The notes under the pieces: model-generated
Told to the model about the DNA's origin: nothing
Database searches by the model: none
Seen by the model: the letters and a program-made list of their open reading frames with translations, nothing else
Source: Inia geoffrensis
Taxonomy: Eukaryota > Chordata > Mammalia > Artiodactyla > Iniidae
Reading direction: 5' to 3'
Length of the DNA: 64,000 nucleotides
Assembly: GCA_036417435.1 (NCBI GenBank)
Contig: CM070903.1
Span: 81,337,501 to 81,401,500 of the forward strand
Shown here: positions 32,271 through 43,329 of the stretch, piece after piece
Layout of the letters: the number at the start of each line of letters is the position of its first letter
Numbering within the stretch: the stretch's first letter is position 1
Position numbers and translations under genes: made by a program

Positions 32271-35214
32271 GCAGGAAACACAAGAGAAGGAAAAGACCTA
32301 CAATAACAAACCCAAAACAATTAAGAAAATGGTAATAGAAACATACATATTGATAACTACCTTAAATGTAAATGGATTAAATGCTCCAACCAAAAGACAT
32401 AGACTGGCTGAATGGATACAAAAGCAAGACCCGAATATATGCTGCCTACAAGAGACCCACTCAGACCTAGGGACACATACAGACTGAAAGTGAGGGGATG
32501 GAAAAATATATTCCATGCAAATGGAAATCAAAAGAAAGCTGGAGTAGCAATTCTTGTATCAGACAAAATAGACTATAAAATAAAGACTATTACAAGAGAC
32601 AAAGAAGGACACTACATAATGATCAAGGGATCAATCCAAGAAGAAGATATAACAACTAAATATTTATGCACCCAACATAGGAGCACCTCAATACATAAGG
32701 CAAATGCTAACAGCCATAAAAGAGGAAATCGATAGTGACACAATAATGGTAGAGGACTTTAACACCCCCCTTTCACCAATGGACAGATCATCCAAAATAA
32801 AAATAAATAAGGAAACACAAGCTTTAAATGATACATTCAACAAGATGGACTTAACTGATATTCATAGGACATTCCATCCAAGACCAACAGAATACACTTT
32901 CTTCTCAAGTGCTCATGGAACATTCTCCAGGATAGATCATATCTCGGGTCACAAATGAAGCCTTGGTAAATTTAAGAAATTTCAAATCATATAAAGTATC
33001 TTTTCCGACCACAACACTATCAGACTAGATATCAATTACAGGAAAAAATCTGTAAAAAATACAAACACATTGGCAGCTAAACAATACACTGCTAAGTAAC
33101 CAAGAGATCACTGAAGAAATCAAAGAGGAAATCAAAAAATACCTAGAAACAAATGACAATGAAAACATGATGACCCAAAACCTATGGGATGCAGCAAAAG
33201 CAGTTCTAGAAGGAAGTTTATAGCAATACAATCCTATCTCAAGAAAAAAGAGACATCTCAAATAAACAACCTAACCTTACAGCTAAAGCAATTAGAGAAA
33301 CGAGAATCAAAAAACACCCCCCAAAATTAGCAGAAAGAAAGAAAGATCATATCAGAAAAAAATGAAAAAGAAATGAAACAGTAGCAAAGATCAATAAAAC
33401 TAAAAGCTGGTTCTTTGAGAAGATAAACAAAATTGATAAACCATTGGCCAGACTCATCAAGAGAAAAAGGGAGAAGAAGACTCAAATCAACAAGTTTAGA
33501 AATGAAAAGGGAGAAATAACAACTGACACTGCAGAAATACAAAGGGTCATGAGAGATTACTACAGGCAACTATATGCCAATCAAATGGACACCCTGGAAG
33601 AAATGGGCAAATTCTTAGAAAAGCACAACCTTCCAAGACTGAACCAGAAAGAAACAGAAAATATAAACAGACAAATCACAGGCACTGAAATCGAAACTGT
33701 GATTTAAAATCTTCCAACAAACAAAAGCCGAGGACCAGATGGCTTCACAGGTGAATTCTATCAAACATGTAGCAAAGAGCTAACACCTATCCTTATCAAA
33801 CTATTCCAAAATGTAGCAGAGGGAGGAATATTCTCAAATTCATTCTACGAGGCCACCATCACCCTGACAGGGATGTCACCAGAAAAAACCAGACAGAGAT
33901 GTCACCAGAAAAGAAAACTACAGGCCAAGATCACTGATGAACATAGATGCAAAAATCCTCAACAAAATACTAGCAAACAGAATCCAACAGCACATTAAAA
34001 GGATCATACACCATGATCAAGTGGGGTTTATCCCTGGAATGCAAGGATTCTTCAATCTACGCAAATCAATCAATGTGATACACTGTATTAACAAACTGAA
34101 GGATAAAAAACGTATGCTAATCTCAATAGATGCAGAAAAAGCTTTTGAAAATATTCAACACACATTTATGATAAAAACTCTCCAGAGAGTAGGCATAGAG
34201 GGAACTTACCTCAACATAATATAGACCATAAATGACAAACCCACAGCCAACATCGTTCTCAATGGTGAAAAAGTAAAATCATTTTCTCTAAGATCAGGAA
34301 CATGACAAGGTTGCCCACTCTCACCACTGTTATTCAACATAGTTTTGGAAGATTTTGCCACAGCAATCAGAAGTAAAAGGAATCCAAATTGGAAAAGAAG
34401 AAGTAAAACTGTCACTCCTTGCAGGTGACATGATACTATACATAGAGAATCCTAAAGATGCTACCAGAAAACTACTAGAGCTCATCAATGAATTTGGTAA
34501 AGTAGCAGGATACAAAATTAATGCACAGAAATCTCGTGCATTCTTATACACTAATGATGAAAATTCTGAAAGAGAAATTAAGGAAACACTCCCATTTACC
34601 ATTGCAACTTAAAGAATAAAATACCTAGGAATAAACCTACCTACGGAGACAAAGGACTTGTATGCAGAAAATTATAAGACACTGATGAAAGAAATTAAAG
34701 ACGATACAAAGGGATGGAGAGATGTACCATGTTCTTAGTTTGAAAGAATCAACATTGTGAAAATGACTATACTACCCAAAGCAATCTACAGTTTCAATGC
34801 AATCCCTATCACACTACCAATGGCATTTTTCACAGAGCTAGAAGAAAACATTTCACAATTTGTATGGAAACACAAAAGACCCCGAATAGACAAAGCAATC
34901 TTGAGAAAGAAAAACGGAGCTGGGGGAATTAGGCTCCCTGACTTCAGACTATACTACAAAGCTACAGTAATCAAGACAGTATGGAACTAGCACAAAAACA
35001 GAAACATAGATCAATGGAACAGGATGGGAAGCCCAGAGATAAACCCACACACATATGGTCACCTTATCTTTGATAAAGGAGGCAAGAATATACAATGGAG
35101 AAAAGACGGTCTCTTCAATAAGTGGTGATGAAAACTGGACAGCTACATGTAGAAGAATGAAATTAGAACACTCCCTAACACCGTGTACAAAACTAAACTC
35201 AAAATGGATTAAAG

Positions 35215-35429
35215 GGGCTTCCCTGGTGGTGCAGTGGTTGAGAGTCCGCCTGCTGATGCAGGGGACTCGGGTTCGTGCCCTGGTCCGGGAAGATCCCACA
35301 TGCCGCGGAGCGGCTGGGCCCATGAGCCATGGCCGCTGAGCCTGCACGTCCGGAGCCTGTGCTCTGCAACGGGAGAGGCCACAATAGTGTGAGGCCCATG
35401 TACCAAAAAAAAAAAAAAAAAAAAAAAAA
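35215..35429 (+). mobile_element. Short CHR SINE nested in L1 ORF2
   Basis: A complete copy (GGGCTTCCCTGGTGGTGCAG to an A-run of about 25). It is flanked by GATTAAAG at 35207-35214 and 35430-35437, which restores L1 ORF2 text on joining. It is younger than the host L1. Confidence 0.95.
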
Positions 35430-35856
35430 GATTAAAGCCCGAAATGTAAGGCCAGACAGTATAAAACTTTCAGAGGAAAACATAGGAAAAACACTGTATA
35501 ATATAAATCACAGCAATATCCTTTTTGACCCACCTCCTAGAGAAATGGAAATAAAAATAAACAAATTGGGGCCTAATGAAACTTAAAAGCTTTTGCACAG
35601 CAAAGGAAACCATAAACAAGATGAAAAGACAACCCTCAGGATGGTAGAAAATATTTGTAAATGAAGCAACTGACAAAGGATTAATTTCCAAATGATACAA
35701 GGAGGTCATGCAACTTACTATCAGAAAAACAAGCCAATCCAAAAATGGGCAGAAGACCTAAATAGACATTTCTCCAAAGAAGATTGCCAACAAACACATG
35801 AAAGGGTGCTCAACATCACTAATCATTAGAGAAATTCAAATCAAAACTACAAATAG

Positions 35857-36062
35857 GGCTTCCCTGGTGGCGCAGTGGTTGATATTCTGCCTGCTGATGC
35901 AGGGGACTCGGGTTCATGCCCCGGTCTGGGAAGATCCCACATGCCGCGGAGCGGCTAGGCCCATGAGCCATGGCCGCTGAGCCGGCGCGTCTGGAGCCTG
36001 TGCTCCGCAACGGGAGAGGCCACAACAGTGAGAGGCCCGCATACTGCAAAAAAAAACCCCAA
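35857..36062 (+). mobile_element. Short CHR SINE nested in L1 ORF2, second
   Basis: A complete copy with a short A/C tail. A perfect 14-bp duplication, AAAACTACAAATAG, lies at 35843-35856 and 36063-36076. It sits only about 430 bases past the previous SINE. Confidence 0.95.
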
Positions 36063-36904
36063 AAAACTACAAATAGATATTACCTCACACCAGTCAGAAT
36101 GACCATCATCAAAAAATCTACAAACAATAAATGCTGTAGAGGGTGTGGAGAAAAGGAACCCTCTTGCACTGTTGCTGGGAATGTAAATTGATATAGCCAC
36201 TATGGAGAACGGTATGGAGGTTCCTTAAAAAACTAAAAATAGAGCTACCATATGACACAGCAATCCCACTACTGGGCATATACCCTGAGAAAACCATAAT
36301 TCAGAAACAGTCATGTACGACAATGTTCATTGCAGCACTATTTACAATAGCCAGGACATGGAATTAACCTAAGTGTCCATTGACAGATGAATGGATAAAG
36401 AAGGTGTGGCACATATATACAGTGGAAAATTACTCAGCCATAAAAAGAAACGAGTTCTTTGTAGTGAGGTGGATGGACCTAGAGTCATACAGAGTGAAGT
36501 AAGTCAGAAAGAGAAAAACAAATACCATGTGCTAACACGTATATATGGAATCTAAAAAAAAAGAAAAAAATGGTCATGAAGAACCTAGGGGCAACACGGG
36601 AATAAAGACACAGACCTACTAGAGAATGGACTTGAGGACACGGGTAGGGGGAAGGGTAAGCTGTGACAAAGTGAAAGAGTGGCATGGACATATATACACT
36701 ACCAAATGTAAAATAGATGGCTAGTGGGAAGCAGCCACATAGCACAGGGAGATCAGGTGCTTTGTGACCACCTAGAGGGGTAGGATAGGGAGGGTGGGAG
36801 GGAGACGTAAGAGGGAGGAGAAATGGGGATATATGCATACATATAGCCGATTCACTTTGTTATACGGCAGAAACTAACACACCATTGTAAAGCAATTATA
36901 CTCC

Positions 36905-36910
36905 AATAAA
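36905..36910 (+). terminator. L1 polyadenylation signal AATAAA
   Basis: AATAAA followed by GATGTTT and an A-rich tail at the end of the L1 3' UTR. The same signal recurs at 41855-41860 and 58540-58545 in the other L1 tails. Confidence 0.85.
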
Positions 36911-37303
36911 GATGTTTAAAAAAAAGTTATTATAAAAAAAGTTTAATTTACCCAACATGCTTTTTCTGTCCATGGGGCAATTTATAAAACACATCAGAGT
37001 GCAAACCCACTTTCTATTCCCACTACCCTTGACAACTATGATATATCCTCTAGAGTCATTGATTTGGCTTGTAAAAAAGGCTCAGAATCATGGAATCATG
37101 TCTTTTTTTCCCTGTCTCAAGACTGATTTTCAATCACAGGAGTTGTGGAATCTTGTCATTTGATGTCTTCCCAGGCTGACTTGGTGGAAGTGACAACATC
37201 CTAATTACCAGCCTTTATGGTAAATCCAGTCAAGTTTTCCTGTGGAGGCTTTTGACTTACTGCACTCTTAGCCAAAGAGGACTAGAAAAGCTCTGCTTAC
37301 CAG

Positions 37304-37793
37304 CTATATTCATTTCCTGTTACTCCTGTAAAAAATTACCACACTTAGTGGCTTGAAAATAACACACATTTATCCTCTTACATTTCTGGAGGTCATTGTC
37401 GAAAATCAAGGTGTTGGCAGGACCATGTTTTCTCCAGAGACTCTAGAGAACAATTCATTTTCTTGCCTTTTCTTGCTTGTAGTTCTGCATTTCTTGAATT
37501 CCTTGGTTCATGGCCCTTTCCTTTTTTTTCAAAGAACATCAATCCAGTGTGTGCTTCCATTCTCACATTGACTTCTTTCCTCTGTAGTCAAACCTCCCTC
37601 TGTCTCCCTCTTATAAGGACACTTGTAATTACATTTAGGGTCCAGTTGGATAATCCAGGATAATCTCCCAATCTCAAAATCCTTAACTTAAACCCATCTG
37701 CAAAGTCCTTCTTGCCATATAAGTTAACATTCACAAGTTCCAGGGATTAGGACCTGAATATCTTTGGCAGTCATTGTTCTTCCTATACCACCA
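37304..37793. repeat. Mammalian LTR-like relic, family unnamed
   Basis: A well-ordered match to a common old repeat: CATTTCCTGTTACTCCTGTAA, AAATTACCACACTTAGTGGCTTG, ACATTTCTGGAGGTCA, CTCCCTCTTATAAGGACAC, GGATAATCCAGGATAATCTCCC and GGGATTAGGACCTG. I do not recall the name with confidence. Confidence 0.65.
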
Positions 37794-37960
37794 ACCCAGG
37801 GAGATTATAAAGAGGCTTGTCTCTGTTGGGATTCTGTGTTGAAAAAAAGCCTCCATATATACATACTATGCAGTGATTTAGAGTAAAAGTATTTCACCTA
37901 TGTGTTGTAGGAATCCCTAAGCCTCAAGATTTACATTAAAATGTTTCTGAAAAGAAACTC

Positions 37961-38203
37961 AACATGAAAAGATGTTCAGCATCATTATTCATTAGGGCAA
38001 TGCAAATCAAAACCACAATGAGATCATCTCACCCCTGTCAGAATGGCTATTATCAAATGGACAAGAAATAACAAGTGTTGGTGAGGATATGGAGAAAAGG
38101 GAACTGTTGTGCACTGTTGGTGGGAACATGAATTGGTGCAGCCACTATGGAAAACAGTATGGAGCTTCCTCAAAAAAATTAAAAATAGAACTACCATATG
38201 ATC
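37961..38203 (+). mobile_element. L1 ORF2 3'-region fragment
   Basis: It matches the L1 C-terminal region (GGGCAATGCAAATCAAAACCAC, ATCTCACCCCTGTCAGAATGGC, GTTGGTGGGAACATGAATTGG, AGAACTACCATATGATC) and corresponds to 36030-36250 of the big L1, but is more diverged. Confidence 0.85.
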
Positions 38204-38551
38204 GGGACTTCCCTGGTGGTGCAGTGGTTAAGAATCCACCTGCCAATGCATGGGACATGGGTTCGAGCCCTGGTCCGGGAAGATCCCACATGCCGTGGAG
38301 CAACTAAGACCATGCGCCACAACTACTGAGCCTGTGCTCTAGAGCCCACAAACCACAACTACTGAGCCTGAGCACCATAAATACTGAAGCCAGTGTGCCT
38401 AGAGCCCGTGCTCCGCAGCAAGAGAAGCCACCACAATGAGAAGCCCACGCATCGCAACGAAGAGTAGCCCCCACTAACCACAACTAGGGAAAGCCTGCAT
38501 GCAGCAATGAAGACCCAACACAGCCAAAAATAAAATAAATTAAAAAAAAAA
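38204..38551 (+). mobile_element. Long CHR-type SINE without target duplication
   Basis: Complete long form from GGGACTTCCCTGGTGGTGC to an AT-rich tail. The L1 text to its left (ACCATATGATC) does not resume on the right; a different, older L1 ORF1 segment follows. A deletion after insertion is the simplest reading. Confidence 0.9.
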
Positions 38552-39130
38552 GAAGCAAATGGTACTTCTAGAAATGGAGAAACCAAAATAATTGAAATTG
38601 AAAACTTGATGGACAGTTTAGACAGCAGATTAGACATTTGCAGACAGAACTAGTGCCTGGAAGACAGTTTTCAGGACATTAACTAGAATGCAGACAGCTC
38701 TCTTTTAATAGGAGTTCATAGGGAAAGAAGGGAGAATGGGAGAGTCAATATTCAATGAGATGGCTGAGAATTTTCCACAGTTGAAGAAAGAAATGAACCT
38801 TTGGATTGGAGATTTATAATGTATTCAGAGCAGCAAAAAGAAAAAAATGAATCCACACTTAACACATTTTGAAGTAAAAATGCAGAATAAACCAAAACAA
38901 GGAGTAGATCTTTAAAGTTACTAAAGAGAAAAGAGAAATTATCCTTAGGACTAAGTCAGATTAAAACAACTTACTAGCAGCAAATCTAGAAACCTGAAGA
39001 CAATGGAATATCATCTTCCACGTGTTCAAGTAGGGATATACAATGAACAATGATGAGAAAACATATGTAAGTAATGTGCCTAAATCTAAATAAGAATAAA
39101 CTGTCAAAAAAGTGACTGAAGATGTTTAAA
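38552..39130 (+). mobile_element. Old L1M ORF1 fragment
   Basis: TTGATGGACAGTTTAGACAGCAG, GATGGCTGAGAATTTTCC, AATCCACACTTAACACATTTTGAAG and AAAGAGAAAAGAGAAATTATCC follow the ORF1 order of old mammalian L1s. 39130-39640 may be further L1 but I cannot place it. Confidence 0.7.
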
Positions 39131-39644
39131 GCAGGCAGAACAAAATTGTTGATAACCAGTTACATGGGATTTAGGGTAACGATTATTTGTGGTTCTGCTT
39201 AGGAGGAGGGCAGAAATTCTGATCAATGGAGATCATTTTGAATAACAAGTAGGCATATTAAAAATTTAAAGGTAATACCTAAAAGACAAGAGATAGAAGG
39301 TATGTTTCCAAACCAATAGAGGGGGAAAATAAAATTCAATAAATCAAATAGACAATGAATACTTCATATGTAATAAAAATATTAACAACAACATAGGAAT
39401 AATACACACAAACCTCAGGATGGTAGTTATTTATGAGGATGGTCATTTGAGGATTTGGAATTGAGCTGGATTTTAACGTTATATTGATAGAAAGGAAAAT
39501 AGAATAATATGGCCAAAGATTAACATTTATACTAATTAGGTGGAAGTTTTATGGGAGTCTGATAATTTGATATATTATATACTCTATTTTAAGCCTATGC
39601 TACAACTAAAGGAAAAGAAGCAAATGGGACCAGTTTAGGAATTA

Positions 39645-39770
39645 CAAAGTCTGCATTCGGGTTCAGGCTCTGACACTAACCTGCTATCTGACCTTGGACA
39701 TCACTAACCTGCTTTGGGTCTCTTTGTCCTCTGTTGAGGAATTAATGTATCAGTTTAGATGATCTCTTAG
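39645..39770 (+). repeat. MIR SINE relic
   Basis: TCGGGTTCAGGCTCTGACACTAACCTGC, TATCTGACCTTGGACATCAC. Confidence 0.75.
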
Positions 39771-39859
39771 TCACAGCTTTACATTTCTATGACTCTCCAG
39801 TTATCTCTCCATTTTGATTTGATTTGCTCTCTGAGCCATAGGACTGAAAGGAAATGGGG

Positions 39860-39965
39860 ATCATCTCATCTCAACCCCTTATTTTACAGCTGGGAAATTG
39901 AGGCCCAGAGAGGAGGCATGGTTTTTCCAGAGACATGGCAAACTAAGCCCCAATTCAGGCTGTTT
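39860..39965 (-). repeat. MIR SINE fragment, antisense
   Basis: TTATTTTACAGCTGGGAAATTGAGGCCCAGAGAGG. Confidence 0.7.
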
Positions 39966-40079
39966 CCATAAACTCTGAGGCTTTATCTGCCTCTCCACGG
40001 TGGTCTGAGGACAAAGGAGAGAATGTCCACAGTGGGGAAGTCACCAAAATAGATAAGAACAACCTATTAGCATTAAACA

Positions 40080-40440
40080 TTGACTAAATGAGACCCAATA
40101 TTACTCTTTATTAAGTCGAGCTGGGAAGTTGGATGCAGGGGGCATTTTATATGTCAGCATCGTAGCAATTATGAATGACTGATTAATAAGTAAACAAGTA
40201 CTAGGAAATCGGGCCTGCTTCAATGTTTCAAATTCACAGTAACACCCTGTTAACACAAACTTCAAGTGTAAACACTAATAACCACACTAATCACAAAGAT
40301 GAAAACTCTAATTCAAATGATGCTCACTGCGTCCTCACTGCCTGTTCCTTTCCTATCTGTTCAGATCTCCATGCAGTAATTAAATCCATTAAAATGTAAA
40401 ACCAGCTTTTGTTCTCAAGGGGAAAAATGAAAAGGAAGCT
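40080..40440. other. Repeat-free AT-rich block
   Basis: No repeat landmark or coding frame. TAAT-, TGTTAACA- and TTCAAGTG-type motifs cluster. It is a possible regulatory element, unproven. Confidence 0.3.
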
Positions 40441-40531
40441 GAATAACATCCTTTGTGATGTTATTCTTACTTAGTAAGAATAACATCTCACTAAATGTTA
40501 TTTATAAATAACTAAGTTAGTTATTCTTACT
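40441..40531. repeat. Chain of overlapping perfect palindromes
   Basis: GAATAACATC (40441-40450) is inverted as GATGTTATTC (40457-40466). Perfect 15-base arms lie at 40457-40471 and 40473-40487 around one T. GTTATTTATAAATAAC (40497-40512) is a perfect 16-base palindrome. AACTAAGTTAGTT (40510-40522) is a palindrome with a one-base centre. TTATTCTTACTT recurs at 40521. Confidence 0.95.
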
Positions 40532-40679
40532 TCTCAGAACTTCCATTACATCCGAATTCTTGGCCCTTCTTTTCTGAAACAGCAGCTCTTCTGCACTGGG
40601 ATCCAGCTGCCAGGCTGGGTCTAGCATTTCTCGTGGAGAAAGAAGGCATGACTTAAAGATGAGGATGAGCATAGGCCTT

Positions 40680-40885
40680 AGAGATGGGAGACTTATGCTG
40701 AGGTCACAGCTCTGCCTCCTATAGCTCGACGATCTTGGTTTTATAAAACATGATTCTTCCTCTGGCCTTCATTCTGCTCATTTGCAAAAAGGGAATGATA
40801 TCTGCTCTCACAGGCTGATTGTTGGAATCAAATGAGATGAAAATGAAAGCAACATTAAAGAACTTTACAAAATGAGCTATTATTC
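40680..40885 (+). repeat. MIR SINE relic
   Basis: GGTCACAGCTCTGCCTCC, CATTTGCAAAAAGGGAATGATATC, GAATCAAATGAGATGAAAATGAAAG. Confidence 0.8.
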
Positions 40886-41440
40886 TCCATGATGTTCAGA
40901 AGCTCACAGGAGCTTCAATTTATTCTTTGAGGGAGGTGTGGGAACATAGTGTAGTGTGGGACAATAGAGTCCGAATATTGTTTACACTAAGACCTATTAA
41001 AGGATACATTTTAAAAGAGGATATAATCATGATTCTCATACACATATAAAATGAATATATGCCAAAGATTTTTTTAACTCATTAATTAATGAGGCAACCA
41101 GATGTTAGAGTGAATTCAAGAGCAAACTCAGTGTCACATACTTTTAGTCAAATATGGAATGCTGAAATGAATTTTGCACCCTTACAAAAGGGTCCAAAAA
41201 TGGTCACTATCTAAAGGGTGATAATCAGTTGCATTCCATTAGACACAATTTGCATTTCTCTGGACAGGAATTATTTGTATTACTATCAATTTTCTACAAC
41301 TTAATTTCTATTTGTACTGAGTTGTAAAATAGCCCAGTCAAAGACAAGGAGAGGCAGAGATAACCCAGGTGGAGGAGCTAATCAGGACAACCACTAAAAT
41401 ATCAAGGTCTTTCACAGTTTTTCCCTTACCAGACCCTGGA

Positions 41441-41870
41441 TACAGAGTGAAGTAAGTCAGAAAGAGAAAAACAAATACTGTATGCTAACACATATATATA
41501 TGGAATCTAAAAAAAAAATTGGTTCTGAAGAACCTAGGGGAAGGACAGGAATAAAGACACAGACATAGAGAATGGACTTGAGGACACGGGGAGGGGGAAG
41601 GGTAAGCTTGGATGAAGTGAGAGAGTGGCACGGACATATACACACTACCAAATGTAAAATAGATAGCTAGTGGGAAGCAGCCGCATAGCACAGAGAGATC
41701 AGCTCGGTGCTTTGTGACCACCTAGAGGGGTGGGATAGGGAGGGTGGGAGGGAGACGCAATTGGGAGGGGATATGGGGATAGATGTATACGTATAGCTGA
41801 TTCACTTTGTTATACAGCAGAAACTAACACGACATTGTAAAGCAATTATACTCCAATAAAGATGTAAAAA
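41441..41870 (+). mobile_element. 5'-truncated L1 3' tail
   Basis: Only the end of ORF2 and the 3' UTR (ACAGAGTGAAGTAAGTCAG to AATAAAGATGT plus A's) are present. It matches 36490-36920 closely, so it is of similar age to the two large L1s. No flanking duplication was seen. Confidence 0.9.
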
Positions 41871-41959
41871 AAACAATCCCAAACCTACTCAAAGAAGCTG
41901 CTTGAATTTTAGTTTCATTACTTGCCAATTAATACAAACTTTAAGTAAGAAGTGGGGAA

Positions 41960-42170
41960 ACCTTGGGCTGGGCTCTGGGCTCAGCTGTCCTAGTTTCCCA
42001 ACAACTTTATCATGTGGGATTACCTTGGCCAAGTGTCTTCTCCCATCCAGGTCTTAGTTTCCTTATCTGAAAAATGAGTGCTTTGGACTAGCTGACTTGT
42101 CCTCTGTGAGAAACCAGTGAGAGTGTGGACTGAAAAGTGCTTTATACAGTTGAGACTATTTTACACCACT
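41960..42170 (+). repeat. MIR SINE relic
   Basis: GTCTTAGTTTCCTTATCTGAAAAATGAGTGC with a diverged 5' half. Confidence 0.7.
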
Positions 42171-42323
42171 CCCCCCAAGAGGGTATATTACTATTAACCA
42201 CTCTGGAAAAAGAAACATCATGTGGCTCTCCAACTGCTTTACCTCCTAAAATACACTAGTTTAGAATGTCAGACAAAATTGGAATTGTCAGAGAAAGATA
42301 ATACAGTATTTATACATGCTATC

Positions 42324-42730
42324 TGTGATGGTTAATTTTATGTCAATTTGGAAGGGTTTTTTTGATGAGATTAACATTTAACCAGTGAACTTTGAATAAA
42401 CAGATTACCCTCCATAATGTGGGTGGGTCTCACCCAATCAGCTGAAAGGCCTGAATAGAAGCAAAAAACTAGTCTCCGGGGGCAAGAGCAAATTCTCTAG
42501 CAGACTGCCTTCAGACTTCATCTGCACCGTCAGCCTGTCTGGATCTCCAGGCTGCCAGCCTTTGGACTGGAATTGCACCATCAGGTCTCCTAGGTCTTAA
42601 ACCTGTTAGTCCACACTATTTTTCAGACTCACCAGCCTTCATGATTGTGTGAGCCAATTCCTTATAATAAATCTGTTTTTCTATATATACATATCCTATT
42701 AGTTCTGTTTCTCTGGAGCACTCTAATATA
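42324..42730 (+). repeat. Solo LTR of ERVL type (MLT2-like)
   Basis: It starts TGTGATGGTTAATTTTATG and ends CTCTAATATA. It carries GATGAGATTAACATTTAACC, GTGGGTGGGTCTCACCCAATCAGCTG, GTGTGAGCCAATTCCTTATAATAAATC (with an AATAAA signal) and CCTATTAGTTCTGTTTCTCTGGAG, all in the order of MLT2-type LTRs. Possible 5-bp flanks are CTATC and CTATG. No retroviral gene lies next to it. Confidence 0.8.
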
Positions 42731-43150
42731 CTATGTATTACCCAAATGGGAGTCTCCAGAGAAGTAGTAGTAGGTGGTTTCAGCTCCATTCACAGGCACT
42801 CCGTGCAGCCTTAGGAAGGTACTTTCTAGTGAGAACCCGGGAACCCTGGTTTATGGCCCCATGGAGGGACCATGGAGGGCACCTGGCATTACCCTTGAGG
42901 GGCCTCAGCTCTGGTCCAGAACCAGCATCACCTCTCCAGGGCAGAAGTCATATCAACAGACATTCCTGGCTTTCCTGACAAGTGAGCTATGAGGAAATGT
43001 CAGGGAACTTGGGAACTGGAGGGCAAGGATAGAGGGAAGGTTTTGCCCAAGTCATAAATCTCCTGGGAGAAGAAATAGACTCCTGGGATGAGGTTTAGTA
43101 CCCACCTTTATTGAGACTCAAAACAAAGACACAGTAGTACCACTGTACTA
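42731..43150. other. Unassigned sequence
   Basis: No exon or repeat recognised; two overlapping forward frames of 72 and 81 codons are not convincing. Confidence 0.45.
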
Positions 43151-43325
43151 TCACTTATTGAGTCCAGCTGATATGCCAGGCACTCTGCTAAGTGCACTTT
43201 GCATAAATTATCACGTGTGATCATGTCAACTATGCTGGAAGTAGAGGTATCATCCCAATTCAGTACATGAGGACACTGAGCTCAGTGAGGGTAAGTAACT
43301 CACCCTAAGTCACTGGAAAAGGTGA
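43150..43325 (-). repeat. MIR SINE relic, antisense
   Basis: CTGATATGCCAGGCACTCTGCTAAGTGC, then GAGGACACTGAGCTCAGTGAGG and GTAAGTAACTCACCC. Confidence 0.8.
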
Positions 43326-43329
43326 GATA

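Larger units (their letters stand above)
32329..36570 (+). pseudogene. L1 ORF2 (endonuclease/reverse transcriptase), degraded
   Basis: It starts at the ATG at 32329 with ITTLNVNGLNAPTKRHR, the start of the apurinic-type endonuclease. The RT region follows: [14 protein letters not shown] text near 33737, GFIPGMQG at 34024, SIDAEKAF at 34123. At 34424 the catalytic box reads LLAGDM where an active enzyme has [FYC]ADD. Stops include TGA 34303, TAA 34610 and TAG 34736, and there are several frameshifts. Two CHR SINEs interrupt the C-terminal third. ORF2p would nick DNA and reverse-transcribe L1 RNA; this copy cannot. Confidence 0.85.
28530..36941 (+). mobile_element. L1 LINE, near full length, about 8.4 kb with two nested SINEs
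   Basis: Order: a GC-rich start (CGGGGGCGGCC), a long 5' region including the L1 landmark TTCAAGATGGCAGAGGAGTAAGAC at 29250, a T-rich stretch (30480-30880), ORF1 remains (31384-32270), ORF2 remains (32329-about 36570), a 3' UTR with AGTGGGAAGCAGCCACATAGC, the signal AATAAA at 36905-36910 and an A-rich tail. The 10-bp TTTAATTTAC at 28520-28529 and 36942-36951 is the candidate target duplication. An alternative 5' end is near 29246. Both ORFs are broken, so it cannot move by itself. Confidence 0.85.
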
